Below are positions 17,788 through 29,143 of a stretch of DNA of 64,000 nucleotides, piece by piece; within the stretch, counting starts at the first letter, position 1; each line of letters starts with the position of its first letter. The translations under genes and the position numbers were made by a program. Source of the stretch: an uncultured Gammaproteobacteria bacterium. Lineage in GTDB: Bacteria > Pseudomonadota > Gammaproteobacteria > Pseudomonadales > Pseudohongiellaceae. The notes under the pieces are model-generated. The model was not told the origin of the DNA, ran no database searches, and saw nothing but the letters and a program-made list of their open reading frames with translations. The stretch lies in the NCBI GenBank assembly GCA_937898685.1, contig CALEJT010000028.1:1-64000 (forward strand). Reading direction: 5' to 3'.

Positions 17788-18588
17788 ATGTTGAGAATCG
17801 CCGTGGCCGGCGCCAAGGGGCGCATGGGCAAGAGCATCCTCGAAGCCATTGCAGCGACCGAGGGCGTCACGCTGGGCGCTGCTTCCGTGCGTCCCGGCGA
17901 CCCGTTGGTCGGGCTGGACATCTGCCAGGCGCTGGGTTTGCCCGGCACCGGCGTCAAGGCGGTGACCGATCTGCGTGAGGCGCTGGATCGGTTCGACGTC
18001 CTCATCGACTTCACTTCTCCCGCTGCCACGCTCGAGCACCTCAGCTACTGCGCGCCGGCGGGCAAGCACCTCGTGATCGGCACCACTGGTTTCACACCGG
18101 AGCAGAAGCAAGCCATTACCGATGCCAGTCGCGACACTGCCATCGTCTTTGCGCCCAACATGAGCGTGGGCGTGAATCTGTGCTTCAAGCTGCTGGAGCT
18201 GGCAGCGCGTGTGATCGGCGAAGACTCCGACATCGAAATCTACGAAGCCCATCACCGCTTCAAGCAGGACGCGCCCTCGGGCACCGCCCTGAAGATGGGT
18301 GAAGTGGTGGCGCAGGCGCTGGGACGTGATCTCGCCGAATGCGCCGTCTACGGCCGCGAGGGGCAGACCGGCGTGCGCGATCGCAAGACCATCGGCTTCG
18401 CCACCGTCCGTGCAGGTGACATCGTCGGCGATCACACCGTGATGTTTGCGTCCCCAGGCGAGCGCGTGGAAATCACGCACAAGTCCTCGAGCCGCATGAC
18501 CTACGCCAAGGGCTCGCTGCGTGCCGCGCTCTGGTTGCAGGGCAAGACCAGTGGGCTCTATTCGATGCAGGACGTGCTCGGACTCTGA
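17788..18588 (+). CDS. dapB: 4-hydroxy-tetrahydrodipicolinate reductase DapB
   Basis: 266-residue enzyme of the lysine/meso-diaminopimelate pathway, using NAD(P)H to reduce the DapA product. N-terminal nucleotide-binding motif GAKGRMG at 8-14. The substrate motif EAHHRFKQDAPSGTALKMGE holds the catalytic His-His and Lys. Length equals the usual 265-275. It lies 16 nt after dnaJ, as in many gammaproteobacteria, and is followed by the carAB leader region. Confidence 0.98.
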   Translation: MLRIAVAGAKGRMGKSILEAIAATEGVTLGAASVRPGDPLVGLDICQALGLPGTGVKAVTDLREALDRFDVLIDFTSPAATLEHLSYCAPAGKHLVIGTTGFTPEQKQAITDASRDTAIVFAPNMSVGVNLCFKLLELAARVIGEDSDIEIYEAHHRFKQDAPSGTALKMGEVVAQALGRDLAECAVYGREGQTGVRDRKTIGFATVRAGDIVGDHTVMFASPGERVEITHKSSSRMTYAKGSLRAALWLQGKTSGLYSMQDVLGL

Positions 18589-18639
18589 TGAGCTCGAGTG
18601 TCGAGAAATACGGAGAAACGGCGCAAAAGGAAATAAGCG

Positions 18640-18670
18640 TTGGACAAGGCTTTCTCGGTTTTCATAAAAT
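18640..18670 (+). promoter_or_regulatory. Putative sigma70 promoter in the dapB-carA gap
   Basis: TTGGAC (18640-18645) and TAAAAT (18665-18670) are separated by 19 nt. CATAAA, two bases earlier, gives a 17-nt spacer. It lies just upstream of the 20-codon ORF and the terminator that precede carA, so it would drive a leader transcript. Confidence 0.45.
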
Positions 18671-18681
18671 AGCCGCTCAGT

Positions 18682-18744
18682 ATGAACGGCACTGAGACAG
18701 CAACTCTCCAGTTCTTCTACAGGACACCGGAAAAAGCGGAATGA
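18682..18744 (+). CDS. Possible 20-residue carAB leader peptide
   Basis: A short frame begins at ATG 18682 and encodes MNGTETATLQFFYRTPEKAE. It ends at TGA 18742-18744, which lies at the end of the ascending arm of the terminator at 18731-18768. The middle of the frame is pyrimidine-rich (CTCTCCAGTTCTTCTAC). This geometry fits attenuation in which a ribosome close behind polymerase opens the terminator, as in E. coli pyrBI. No convincing Shine-Dalgarno site is seen, and the predicted transcript start is only a few bases upstream, so translation is uncertain. Confidence 0.35.
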   Translation: MNGTETATLQFFYRTPEKAE

Positions 18745-18768
18745 GCAACAGGCATTCCGCTTTTTTTT
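18731..18768 (+). terminator. Strong Rho-independent terminator before carA
   Basis: A perfect 13-bp stem (18731-18743 with 18753-18765) has a 9-nt loop and a run of eight T. It lies 142 nt after dapB and about 160 nt before carA. It can end dapB transcripts and, if the promoter at 18640-18670 is real, act as an attenuator for carAB. Confidence 0.92.
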
Positions 18769-18929
18769 AGGCGCCGCAGATGCGGCCCGCTGTTTAGGTA
18801 GTCGTTCAACTCTCTAGCGTTACTGCGTTACCTTGCTTCGGCTTCATTACCATTTCTGATGGATGGCGGGCGACTGCCCAGGCCAAGCGTAGCGTGCAAC
18901 TTGCGCTCACAGCTGACGAGGACACAACT

Positions 18930-20102
18930 TTGGCAACAGCTTCGTACAACCCTGCGCTCCTGGTGCTGGCGGACGGCTCCGTCTTCACTGGTATTTCCAT
19001 CGGCGCCGAAGGTCTTTCCGTGGGAGAAGTGGTCTTCAACACATCGATGACCGGCTACCAGGAAATTCTCACCGATCCTTCGTACGCCAAACAGATCGTC
19101 ACTCTGACCTATCCCCACATCGGCAACACCGGCACCACGCCGGAAGATGACGAGTCCGACCGCGTCTGGGCCTCGGGACTCGTGATCCGCAATCTGCCCT
19201 TGCTCGCCAGCAACTTCCGCAACCGGCAGAACCTCGATGCCTATCTGAAGGAGCGCAACGTCGTTGCCATCGCCGAAATCGACACGCGCCGCCTCACGCG
19301 CCTTCTGCGTGAAAAAGGTGCGCAGAACGGCTGTCTGTTCGCCGGTGCCGAAGTGGCTGCGGACATCGAAGCTGCGAAGGCCAAAGCTTTGCAGGCCGCA
19401 CGCGAATTCCCGGGTCTCGTCGGCATGGATCTGGCGAAGGTCGTTTCCTGCAAGGAGCGCTATGAGTGGCGTGAAGGTTCTTGGAAGCTGGGGCAGGGCC
19501 ACATTACGCCTGAGCACTCTCCGCATCATGTCGTTGCCTATGACTTCGGCGTCAAACGCAACATTCTGCGCATGCTGGCAGACCGCGGCTGCCGTGTGAC
19601 CGTCGTGCCTGCGCAGACCCCGGCCAGCGAAGTGCTGGCCATGAATCCCGATGGCGTATTCCTCGCCAACGGCCCTGGCGATCCGCAGCCTTGCGATTAC
19701 GCGATTGCCGCGATTCAGGAAATTCTCAAAACCGACCTGCCTGTGTTCGGCATCTGTCTCGGCCATCAGCTGCTCGGTCTGGCCTGTGGTGCGCGCACGG
19801 TAAAAATGCCCACTGGCCATCACGGTGCGAACCACCCGGTGCAGGACCTCGAGACCGGTCGTGTCTACATCACCAGCCAGAACCATGGCTTCGCGGTGGA
19901 TGAGGCGACTTTGCCCACCAACGTCGTGGCGACGCACAAATCGCTCTTCGACGGTACCTTGCAGGGCATCCACCTCACCGACAAGCCCGCCTTCGGCTTC
20001 CAGGGCCATCCCGAAGCCAGCCCGGGTCCGCACGACATCGCGCCGGTTTTTGACCATTTCATCCAACTCATCGAGCAGCGCAAGCAAACTGCCCGCAAGT
20101 GA
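18930..20102 (+). CDS. carA: Carbamoyl-phosphate synthase small subunit
   Basis: About 390-residue glutaminase subunit that supplies ammonia to CarB for arginine and pyrimidine synthesis. The N-terminal domain starts PALLVLADGSVFTG and holds GYQEILTDPSYAKQIVTLTY (cited in part). The class I amidotransferase domain has the nucleophile in FGICLGHQLLG and the His/Glu pair in GFQGHPEASPGPHD. A TTG at 18930 is preferred because GAGG lies 8 nt upstream and the length matches CarA of other species. A GTG at 18894 would add 12 residues. The gap upstream of carA holds the leader described separately. Confidence 0.96.
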   Translation: MATASYNPALLVLADGSVFTGISIGAEGLSVGEVVFNTSMTGYQEILTDPSYAKQIVTLTYPHIGNTGTTPEDDESDRVWASGLVIRNLPLLASNFRNRQNLDAYLKERNVVAIAEIDTRRLTRLLREKGAQNGCLFAGAEVAADIEAAKAKALQAAREFPGLVGMDLAKVVSCKERYEWREGSWKLGQGHITPEHSPHHVVAYDFGVKRNILRMLADRGCRVTVVPAQTPASEVLAMNPDGVFLANGPGDPQPCDYAIAAIQEILKTDLPVFGICLGHQLLGLACGARTVKMPTGHHGANHPVQDLETGRVYITSQNHGFAVDEATLPTNVVATHKSLFDGTLQGIHLTDKPAFGFQGHPEASPGPHDIAPVFDHFIQLIEQRKQTARK

Positions 20103-20120
20103 GGTCTGACGAATACAGCC

Positions 20121-23339
<3,219 letters not shown>

Positions 23340-23353
23340 GGCCTAGCTCTTAC

Positions 23354-23407
23354 AAGACTCACGTGTCGCGCCATCGCGTGACGCGTGGGTCTTTTGCAGT
23401 ATTTTTT
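23354..23407 (+). terminator. Probable terminator after carB
   Basis: Arms 23354-23363 and 23384-23393 pair over 10 bp with one G-U. They enclose a partly self-paired CG-rich loop, and T-rich runs follow at 23391-23394 and 23401-23407. Confidence 0.6.
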
Positions 23408-23496
23408 TGGAAAGCCCAGGGCGGTTGCGCCCGTGATTCTGCGGGTGCGCCCGAGTTGAGTCATGAGAAGAATTGCGTAGTGAGAACCTAAGCGCC

Positions 23497-23973
23497 ATGA
23501 GAAAAGTACCCATGACCGTGGGCGGAGCCGAACGTCTCCGTGCGGAACTGAACGAACTGAAGAACGTCACGCGTCCGCGCATCGTGCAGGCGATCGCCGA
23601 AGCGCGTGAACACGGCGATCTCAGAGAGAACGCGGAGTATCACGCTGCGCGTGAGCAGCAGAGTTTCTGCGAAGGACGCATCAAGGAAATCGAAGGCAAG
23701 CTGGCCGATTCCGAGATCATCGACGTCACCAAGATTCCCAATACCGGCAAGGTGATCTTCGGTGTGACCGTGCGTCTTTATAACGTCGATACCGAGGAGA
23801 CCGTTACCTACCAGATCGTGGGTGAGGACGAGGCCGACGTGAAGAACGGCAAGATTTCTGTCGGTTCCCCGGTGGCGCGCGCCCTGATGGGTAAGAAGGA
23901 AGGTGACGAGATCGTGGTGAAGGCACCGAGTGGCGACATCACCTACGAAATCGAGAAGGTGGAGCACATCTAA
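23497..23973 (+). CDS. greA: Transcription elongation factor GreA
   Basis: 158-residue factor that stimulates RNA polymerase to cleave backtracked transcripts. The N-terminal coiled coil carries the acidic tip and signature LRENAEYHAAREQQSF. The C-terminal FKBP-like domain includes GSPVARALMGKKEGDEI. MRKVPMT is taken as the start by comparison with E. coli (MQAIPMT). The frame is open eight codons further upstream. A weak hairpin separates it from convergent yhbY. Confidence 0.97.
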   Translation: MRKVPMTVGGAERLRAELNELKNVTRPRIVQAIAEAREHGDLRENAEYHAAREQQSFCEGRIKEIEGKLADSEIIDVTKIPNTGKVIFGVTVRLYNVDTEETVTYQIVGEDEADVKNGKISVGSPVARALMGKKEGDEIVVKAPSGDITYEIEKVEHI

Positions 23974-23986
23974 TTGGATGATCTGC

Positions 23987-24011
23987 CAAGGACCTGCATC
24001 GCAGGTCCTTG
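23987..24011. terminator. Hairpin between convergent greA and yhbY
   Basis: A perfect 11-bp inverted repeat (23987-23997 with 24001-24011) has a 3-nt loop. Neither strand has a T run after it, so it is either a weak terminator or an mRNA 3'-end stabiliser. Confidence 0.5.
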
Positions 24012-24029
24012 CGAATCGGTGCTGCGGAC

Positions 24030-24347
24030 TCAGTTCAGCAGCATCTTGTAGCGATGCAGGTTGGAGAGTTCGGGTTTGACCTTCAACGCCTTGCGCAGCA
24101 GAAGGGCCATATGACCAGCCACCTGGATCACTTCGGCGCCAGTGCGATCACAGATTTCCTCGATCAGCGCCGCCTTCTCTTCCCGATCCTCGGCCAGAAC
24201 CCGCACCTTGATCAGTTCATGATCGTTCAGGGCGCGTTCGATCTCGGCCAATACGTTGTCGGAAAGTCCGTTGCTGATGATGACGATGGGCTGCAGTTTG
24301 TGACCGATGGCGCGGTACTGCCGGCGTAAAGAGTTGTCGCTGCGCAT
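24030..24347 (-). CDS. yhbY: YhbY family RNA-binding protein (CRM domain)
   Basis: 105-residue CRM-domain protein associated with pre-50S ribosomal particles. Typical blocks are RAIGHKLQPIVIISNGLSDN (first 20 shown) and DHELIKVRVL, plus the late GHMALLLRKA. The ATG at 24347 is preferred over an upstream TTG at 24359. In most gammaproteobacteria yhbY is divergent from rlmE-ftsH. Here rlmE is missing. Confidence 0.95.
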   Translation of the reverse strand: MRSDNSLRRQYRAIGHKLQPIVIISNGLSDNVLAEIERALNDHELIKVRVLAEDREEKAALIEEICDRTGAEVIQVAGHMALLLRKALKVKPELSNLHRYKMLLN

Positions 24348-24772
24348 GCTGAGTTCCAATTCAAAGGGTGGCTATTCTACCTCAGAGCTCGCTCTGACGC
24401 TGACCAACTGCGTGATGCAAGCACAGTTGGTTCCTCCCTGTGTCGGCGTCTTGCAATTGCGGTTTCCTTGCCCAATATCAGCATCTGGCATCGTCCGTGC
24501 GGGGCCTTTCGTGTCATCCAGGGATGGGATGCAGGCATTTAGGCTGGAGCGTGGCGCCCCGAATTGCCGCCAGGCGCTCCAACTGAGCTGAACTGCGTCA
24601 CACGCCCGTCAGCCTAGGGTCTTCGCCGATAGGATCGGCGCGCTTTTCGTGCCAGAATGCGCAGGACTCTGCCTGCCGCGACCCTACGAGGCCGCTGCAT
24701 GGCGTCCCCCGTTCGTTCGGCGGGGTGTCGTGCGACTATGTGGCAGCAAGACTGCCAGGTGAGGATAAGCAC
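24348..24772. other. Gene-free gap where rlmE (ftsJ) is usually found
   Basis: About 425 nt between yhbY and ftsH. No reading frame has RlmE features. A 7-bp hairpin with a 3-nt loop (24624-24640) followed by CGCTTTT is terminator-like on the plus strand, although no plus-strand gene ends just upstream. The gap must also hold the ftsH promoter. I see no -35/-10 pair good enough to name. Confidence 0.6.
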
Positions 24773-26701
24773 TTGAATGACATGGTAAAAAACCTGCTGT
24801 TATGGATGGTCATAGCCGCCGTGCTCCTGACTGTCTTCCAAAATTTCAGCCAGCCTTCGAATTCGAATGAGCTGATCTACTCCGATTTCATCCGTGAAGT
24901 GCAGGCAGGTCAGGTCAGCGAAGTGACCATCAGTGGCTGGAACATTACCGGCCGTAAGATCAACGGGCAGGTGTTTTCCACTTATCGTCCCTACATGGAC
25001 GATCCCAAGTTGATGGACGACCTCCTCGCGCACAACGTACAGGTGCGCGCCAGCGAGCCCGAGCAGCAGAGCGTCTGGACGCAGTTGCTCGTCGCCAGCT
25101 TCCCCATCCTGATCATCATCGCCGTCTTCATGTTCTTCATGCGGCAGATGCAGGGCGGTGGTGTCGGCGGCAAGGGCGGGCCCATGGCTTTCGGTAAGAG
25201 CAAAGCCAAGATGCTCACGGAAGACCAGGTGAAGGTGACCTTCGCCGACGTGGCCGGGGTGGATGAAGCCAAAGAAGACGTCAAAGAGCTCGTAGATTTC
25301 CTGCGCGAACCCGATAAGTTCCAGCGCCTCGGGGGGCGCATCCCGCGTGGTGTGCTGATGGTGGGTCAGCCGGGTACCGGTAAGACCCTGCTCGCCAAGG
25401 CCATCGCCGGCGAAGCCAAGGTGCCTTTCTTCTCCATCTCCGGTTCCGACTTCGTCGAAATGTTCGTCGGTGTGGGTGCGTCGCGTGTCCGCGACATGTT
25501 CGATCAGGCCAAGAAGCAGTCGCCCTGCATCATCTTCATCGACGAGATCGATGCCGTGGGTCGTCACCGTGGCGCCGGCGTCGGCGGTGGTCATGACGAA
25601 CGCGAACAGACCCTGAACCAGCTGCTGGTGGAGATGGATGGCTTCGAAGGCAATGACGGGGTAATCGTGATCGCTGCCACCAACCGTCCGGACGTGCTCG
25701 ATCCGGCGCTGCTGCGTCCCGGTCGTTTCGACCGTCAGGTAGTGGTCGGTCTGCCCGACATCCGCGGTCGTGAACAGATTCTGAAAGTGCACATGCGCAA
25801 GGTGCCGCTGTCCGAGGGGGTCAAAGAATCCGTCCTCGCTCGTGCGACGCCTGGCTTCTCCGGTGCCGACCTCGCCAACCTCGTGAACGAGGCTGCTCTC
25901 TTCGCGGCACGTGCCGGCAAGACACGCGTGACGATGGAGGAATTCGAGAAGGCCAAGGACAAGATCATGATGGGTGCCGAGCGCAAGACCATGGTCATGT
26001 CCGACAAAGAGAAGCTCAACACCGCCTACCACGAAGCCGGCCACGCCATCGTGGGCCTGCTGATGCCGGAACACGACCCCGTTTACAAGGTCAGCATCAT
26101 TCCGCGCGGTCGCGCACTGGGTGTGACGATGTTCCTGCCCGAGGAAGATCGCTACAGCCACAGCAAGCAGAGCATCCTCAGCAAGATCTGCAGCATGTAC
26201 GGCGGCCGTATCGCCGAAGAGTTGACGCTGGGGCCGGACGGTGTGACCACTGGTGCGTCCAACGACATTCAGCGTGCCACGCAGATGGCGCAGAACATGG
26301 TCCGCAAGTGGGGCTTGTCCGAGCGTCTTGGTCCGCTGCAGTACGACGACGAACAGGAAGAGCTGTTCCTCGGTCGTCCGGGCGGTGGCAGCAGCAAGGT
26401 GCTTTCCGCCGAGACGCAGCGCGCCATCGACGAGGAAGTGCGCGCCATCGTCGACAGTTGCTACGCGCGCGCCAAGCAGATCCTGCTGGACAACCGCGAC
26501 AAGCTGGAAGCCATGAAGGACGCTCTGCTCGAATACGAAACCATCGATGCCGATCAGATCGCGGACATCATGGCTGGACGCAAACCACGTCCGCCGGCCG
26601 ACTGGTATGACGATGACTATCGTTCCGGTCGTCCTGCCGTGGACAACGCTGGCCAGAGCGAAGCCAAGCCCTCCATCGGGGCTCCTGCCAGCGAACACTG
26701 A
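24773..26701 (+). CDS. ftsH: ATP-dependent zinc metalloprotease FtsH
   Basis: 642-residue membrane-bound AAA protease. It degrades misassembled membrane proteins and regulators such as sigma32 and LpxC in E. coli. First transmembrane helix about residues 5-24, second about 102-124. AAA module with Walker A GQPGTGKT, Walker B IIFIDEIDAVG and the SRH arginines. Zinc site HEAGH. The TTG at 24773 (M-N-D-M-V-K-N) is preferred because GAGG is 8 nt upstream. The ATG at 24782 lies 17 nt from that site. A strong terminator follows. Confidence 0.97.
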   Translation: MNDMVKNLLLWMVIAAVLLTVFQNFSQPSNSNELIYSDFIREVQAGQVSEVTISGWNITGRKINGQVFSTYRPYMDDPKLMDDLLAHNVQVRASEPEQQSVWTQLLVASFPILIIIAVFMFFMRQMQGGGVGGKGGPMAFGKSKAKMLTEDQVKVTFADVAGVDEAKEDVKELVDFLREPDKFQRLGGRIPRGVLMVGQPGTGKTLLAKAIAGEAKVPFFSISGSDFVEMFVGVGASRVRDMFDQAKKQSPCIIFIDEIDAVGRHRGAGVGGGHDEREQTLNQLLVEMDGFEGNDGVIVIAATNRPDVLDPALLRPGRFDRQVVVGLPDIRGREQILKVHMRKVPLSEGVKESVLARATPGFSGADLANLVNEAALFAARAGKTRVTMEEFEKAKDKIMMGAERKTMVMSDKEKLNTAYHEAGHAIVGLLMPEHDPVYKVSIIPRGRALGVTMFLPEEDRYSHSKQSILSKICSMYGGRIAEELTLGPDGVTTGASNDIQRATQMAQNMVRKWGLSERLGPLQYDDEQEELFLGRPGGGSSKVLSAETQRAIDEEVRAIVDSCYARAKQILLDNRDKLEAMKDALLEYETIDADQIADIMAGRKPRPPADWYDDDYRSGRPAVDNAGQSEAKPSIGAPASEH

Positions 26702-26718
26702 GGACTTTGGTAGTAACG

Positions 26719-26747
26719 AAAGGAGCTCTCAGGAGCTCCTTTTTTTA
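26719..26747 (+). terminator. Rho-independent terminator of ftsH
   Basis: A 9-bp stem (26719-26727 with 26734-26742) is followed by a T run to 26746. It stands between ftsH and folP. Confidence 0.85.
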
Positions 26748-26807
26748 TTGAGTCTTTTCTTCTCGTGGCGCAGTCCTGCGCCGAACGTACTTTGAAGCAA
26801 CCGCACG

Positions 26808-27677
26808 ATGAAAAACTCTCGCACGCACTTCGATTTTGCCGGTAAAAAGTTGCCGCTCGACGAACCCCAGGTAATGGGCATTCTCAACCTGACGACCGAT
26901 TCCTTCTCCGATGGCGGTGAACTGCTCGATGGCGGCAAACCGCAATTGGACGCAATACTGCAGCGTGCGGAAAGCATGGTGCTTGCAGGAGCCACGTTCC
27001 TCGACCTGGGCGGTGAATCGACTCGTCCTGGTGCTACCGGCGTTAGTGAGGCGGAAGAGCTGGACCGCGTATTACCGGTCCTCGAGGCGCTGAAGGCGCG
27101 CTTCGATGTGGTCATCTCGCTCGACACCAGTAGTCCTGCGCTCATGCGTGAAGGTGCGCGGCTTGGTGCGGGTTTGATCAACGATGTACGTTCCCTGAGT
27201 CGCGAAGGTGCGCTCGAAGCGGCGGTAGAAACCGGACTGCCTGTCTGTCTCATGCACATGCAGGGCGAGCCACGTACGATGCAGCAGGCGCCACACTACG
27301 AGGACGTGGTCAAAGAAGTAACCGACTATCTGCTCGAGCGCGCGCAGCAATGTGAAGCCGCCGGCATCGCGCGCGACAAGCTGCTGCTCGATCCCGGCTT
27401 CGGCTTTGGCAAGAATCTTCAGCACAACCTGACCCTTTTGCATTATCTGGAACGACTGGTAGTAAGCGACTTCCCTTTGCTCATAGGGGTTTCCCGTAAA
27501 CGCATGTTGGGGGAAATCACCGGCAAGAAAGAAAAAGACCGTATTTTTGCGGGTATCGCGGCCGCGGTTATTGCCGTAAATAAGGGAGCGTGGATAATCC
27601 GGACGCACGACGTGGCAGCCACCGTCGATGCAGTAAAGGTCTGTCGCGAAGTGTCGCACGTGGGCTCGGCAGTCTGA
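26808..27677 (+). CDS. folP: Dihydropteroate synthase
   Basis: 289-residue enzyme that joins p-aminobenzoate to the pterin pyrophosphate in folate synthesis. Conserved blocks: pterin loop MGILNLTTDSFSDGG (usual form NVTPDSFSDGG), LDLGGESTRPGA, LINDVRSL, CLMHMQG, DPGFGFGK and the late IIRTHDVA. The Pro of the TPDSF loop is replaced by Thr. This loop closes over the active site and is where sulfonamide-resistance changes cluster in other species. It starts 107 nt after ftsH and is followed by glmM at 38 nt. Confidence 0.96.
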   Translation: MKNSRTHFDFAGKKLPLDEPQVMGILNLTTDSFSDGGELLDGGKPQLDAILQRAESMVLAGATFLDLGGESTRPGATGVSEAEELDRVLPVLEALKARFDVVISLDTSSPALMREGARLGAGLINDVRSLSREGALEAAVETGLPVCLMHMQGEPRTMQQAPHYEDVVKEVTDYLLERAQQCEAAGIARDKLLLDPGFGFGKNLQHNLTLLHYLERLVVSDFPLLIGVSRKRMLGEITGKKEKDRIFAGIAAAVIAVNKGAWIIRTHDVAATVDAVKVCREVSHVGSAV

Positions 27678-27715
27678 CAACGCCCACGCAGCGTGTGCAC
27701 AGGGAGAAAAACAGC

Positions 27716-29056
27716 GTGAAAAAATACTTCGGTACAGACGGCATTCGCGGCACGGTCGGTGTCTACCCAATCACGCCTGATTTCGTGCTGAAATTGGGTT
27801 GGGCCACCGGCAAGGTCTTTGCGCAACAGGGTAAGTGCAAGGTCCTCATCGGCAAGGACACGCGTATTTCCGGCTACATGTTCGAAGCCGCGCTCGAAGC
27901 GGGTCTTGCTTCTGCCGGCGTCGACATCAACATGCTCGGCCCGATGCCCACGCCAGCCGTTGCCTATCTGACGAGCACCTTCGGTGCGCAGGCCGGCATC
28001 GTCATCAGCGCTTCGCACAATCCGCATCACGACAACGGCATCAAGTTCTTTTCTCCCAAGGGCACCAAGTTGCCCGATGAAGTCGAAGCCGCAATCGAAG
28101 CGGCGATGGATCAAGACTTCACCATCGTGCCGTCGGAACAGATCGGCAAGGTTTCGCGCATCGTGGATGCGGCCGGTCGCTACATCGAATTCTGCAAAAG
28201 CACCTATAAACACGGCGAAAAGCTCAAGGGTTTGAAGATCGTGCTCGACTGCGCGCACGGCGCCACCTATCACATTGCGCCGAGCGTGTTCACCGAACTT
28301 GGCGCGCAGGTGAGTGTGATCGGCAATCAACCGAACGGTCTCAACATCAACGAGCAGTGTGGCTCCACGCATCCAGCGCGTCTGAAGCAGGAAGTGCTGC
28401 GCATGCAGGCCGACCTCGGCATCGCCTTCGATGGTGATGGCGATCGCGTGATCATGGTCGATCACACGGGTGCCGAAGTGGACGGCGACGAGTTGCTCTA
28501 CATCATCGCGCGCTACAAGCTCATGCGCGGCGACATCACGAGCGGCGTGGTCGGCACCCAGATGAGCAATCTGGGTCTCGAGCAAGCGCTTGCGAGTGCA
28601 GGTATTCCCTTCGTGCGCAGCAAGGTGGGTGACCGCTACGTCATGGCTGAGCTCTTGAATCGCGGCTGGTACTACGGTGGTGAATCGTCCGGGCACCTGA
28701 TCTGTCTCGACGCGACGAGCACCGGCGACGGCATCGTCGCTGCTTTGCAGGTGTTGGCTGCCCTGATGGAATCCGGACGCACGCTGCACGAGCTGAAGCA
28801 GGGTATGAGCAAGTTCCCGCAGAAGATGATCAACGTAAAAGTCGCCGATCGCGACAAGCTCAAGAACAATCCGCGCATTGCCGAGCTGGTACAGGAGGCA
28901 GAGACCCAGCTCAACGGCAAGGGTCGCGTACTGTTGCGTCCCTCGGGCACCGAGCCCGTCATTCGTGTGATGGTCGAAGGTCAGGATGCGGTACTCGTCG
29001 GTAAGATCGCTCAACACCTCTCCGAGGCGGTCGCGGCCGCCGGCGCTGCTGCCTGA
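27716..29056 (+). CDS. glmM: Phosphoglucosamine mutase
   Basis: 446-residue enzyme converting glucosamine-6-phosphate to glucosamine-1-phosphate for peptidoglycan and LPS precursors. N-terminus KKYFGTDGIRGTVG. Active-site phosphoserine loop ISASHNP (Ser100). Metal loop DGDGDR. Sugar loop GGESSGH. C-terminal phosphate loop RPSGTEPVIRVM. The GTG at 27716 has AGGGAG 9 nt upstream. The open frame extends back into folP, but that part is not coding. It belongs to the folP-glmM-tpiA-secG run. Confidence 0.97.
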   Translation: MKKYFGTDGIRGTVGVYPITPDFVLKLGWATGKVFAQQGKCKVLIGKDTRISGYMFEAALEAGLASAGVDINMLGPMPTPAVAYLTSTFGAQAGIVISASHNPHHDNGIKFFSPKGTKLPDEVEAAIEAAMDQDFTIVPSEQIGKVSRIVDAAGRYIEFCKSTYKHGEKLKGLKIVLDCAHGATYHIAPSVFTELGAQVSVIGNQPNGLNINEQCGSTHPARLKQEVLRMQADLGIAFDGDGDRVIMVDHTGAEVDGDELLYIIARYKLMRGDITSGVVGTQMSNLGLEQALASAGIPFVRSKVGDRYVMAELLNRGWYYGGESSGHLICLDATSTGDGIVAALQVLAALMESGRTLHELKQGMSKFPQKMINVKVADRDKLKNNPRIAELVQEAETQLNGKGRVLLRPSGTEPVIRVMVEGQDAVLVGKIAQHLSEAVAAAGAAA

Positions 29057-29143
29057 GGCGGCGGCTCGCTAACCGCCAAGCGTTGCTTGCACCAGGCAAA
29101 GTCGTTAGACTTGCCAGCCTTTTTTTGGGACGGACGGGACTCG

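Noticed and set aside
24307..24591. 94-codon plus-strand frame in the yhbY-ftsH gap as a degraded rlmE
   Set aside because: Its translation has none of the RlmE methyltransferase motifs, and it starts inside yhbY on the opposite strand.
24800..26698. 632-codon minus-strand frame opposite ftsH
   Set aside because: It covers ftsH almost exactly and has no known motif, so it is a codon-bias shadow.
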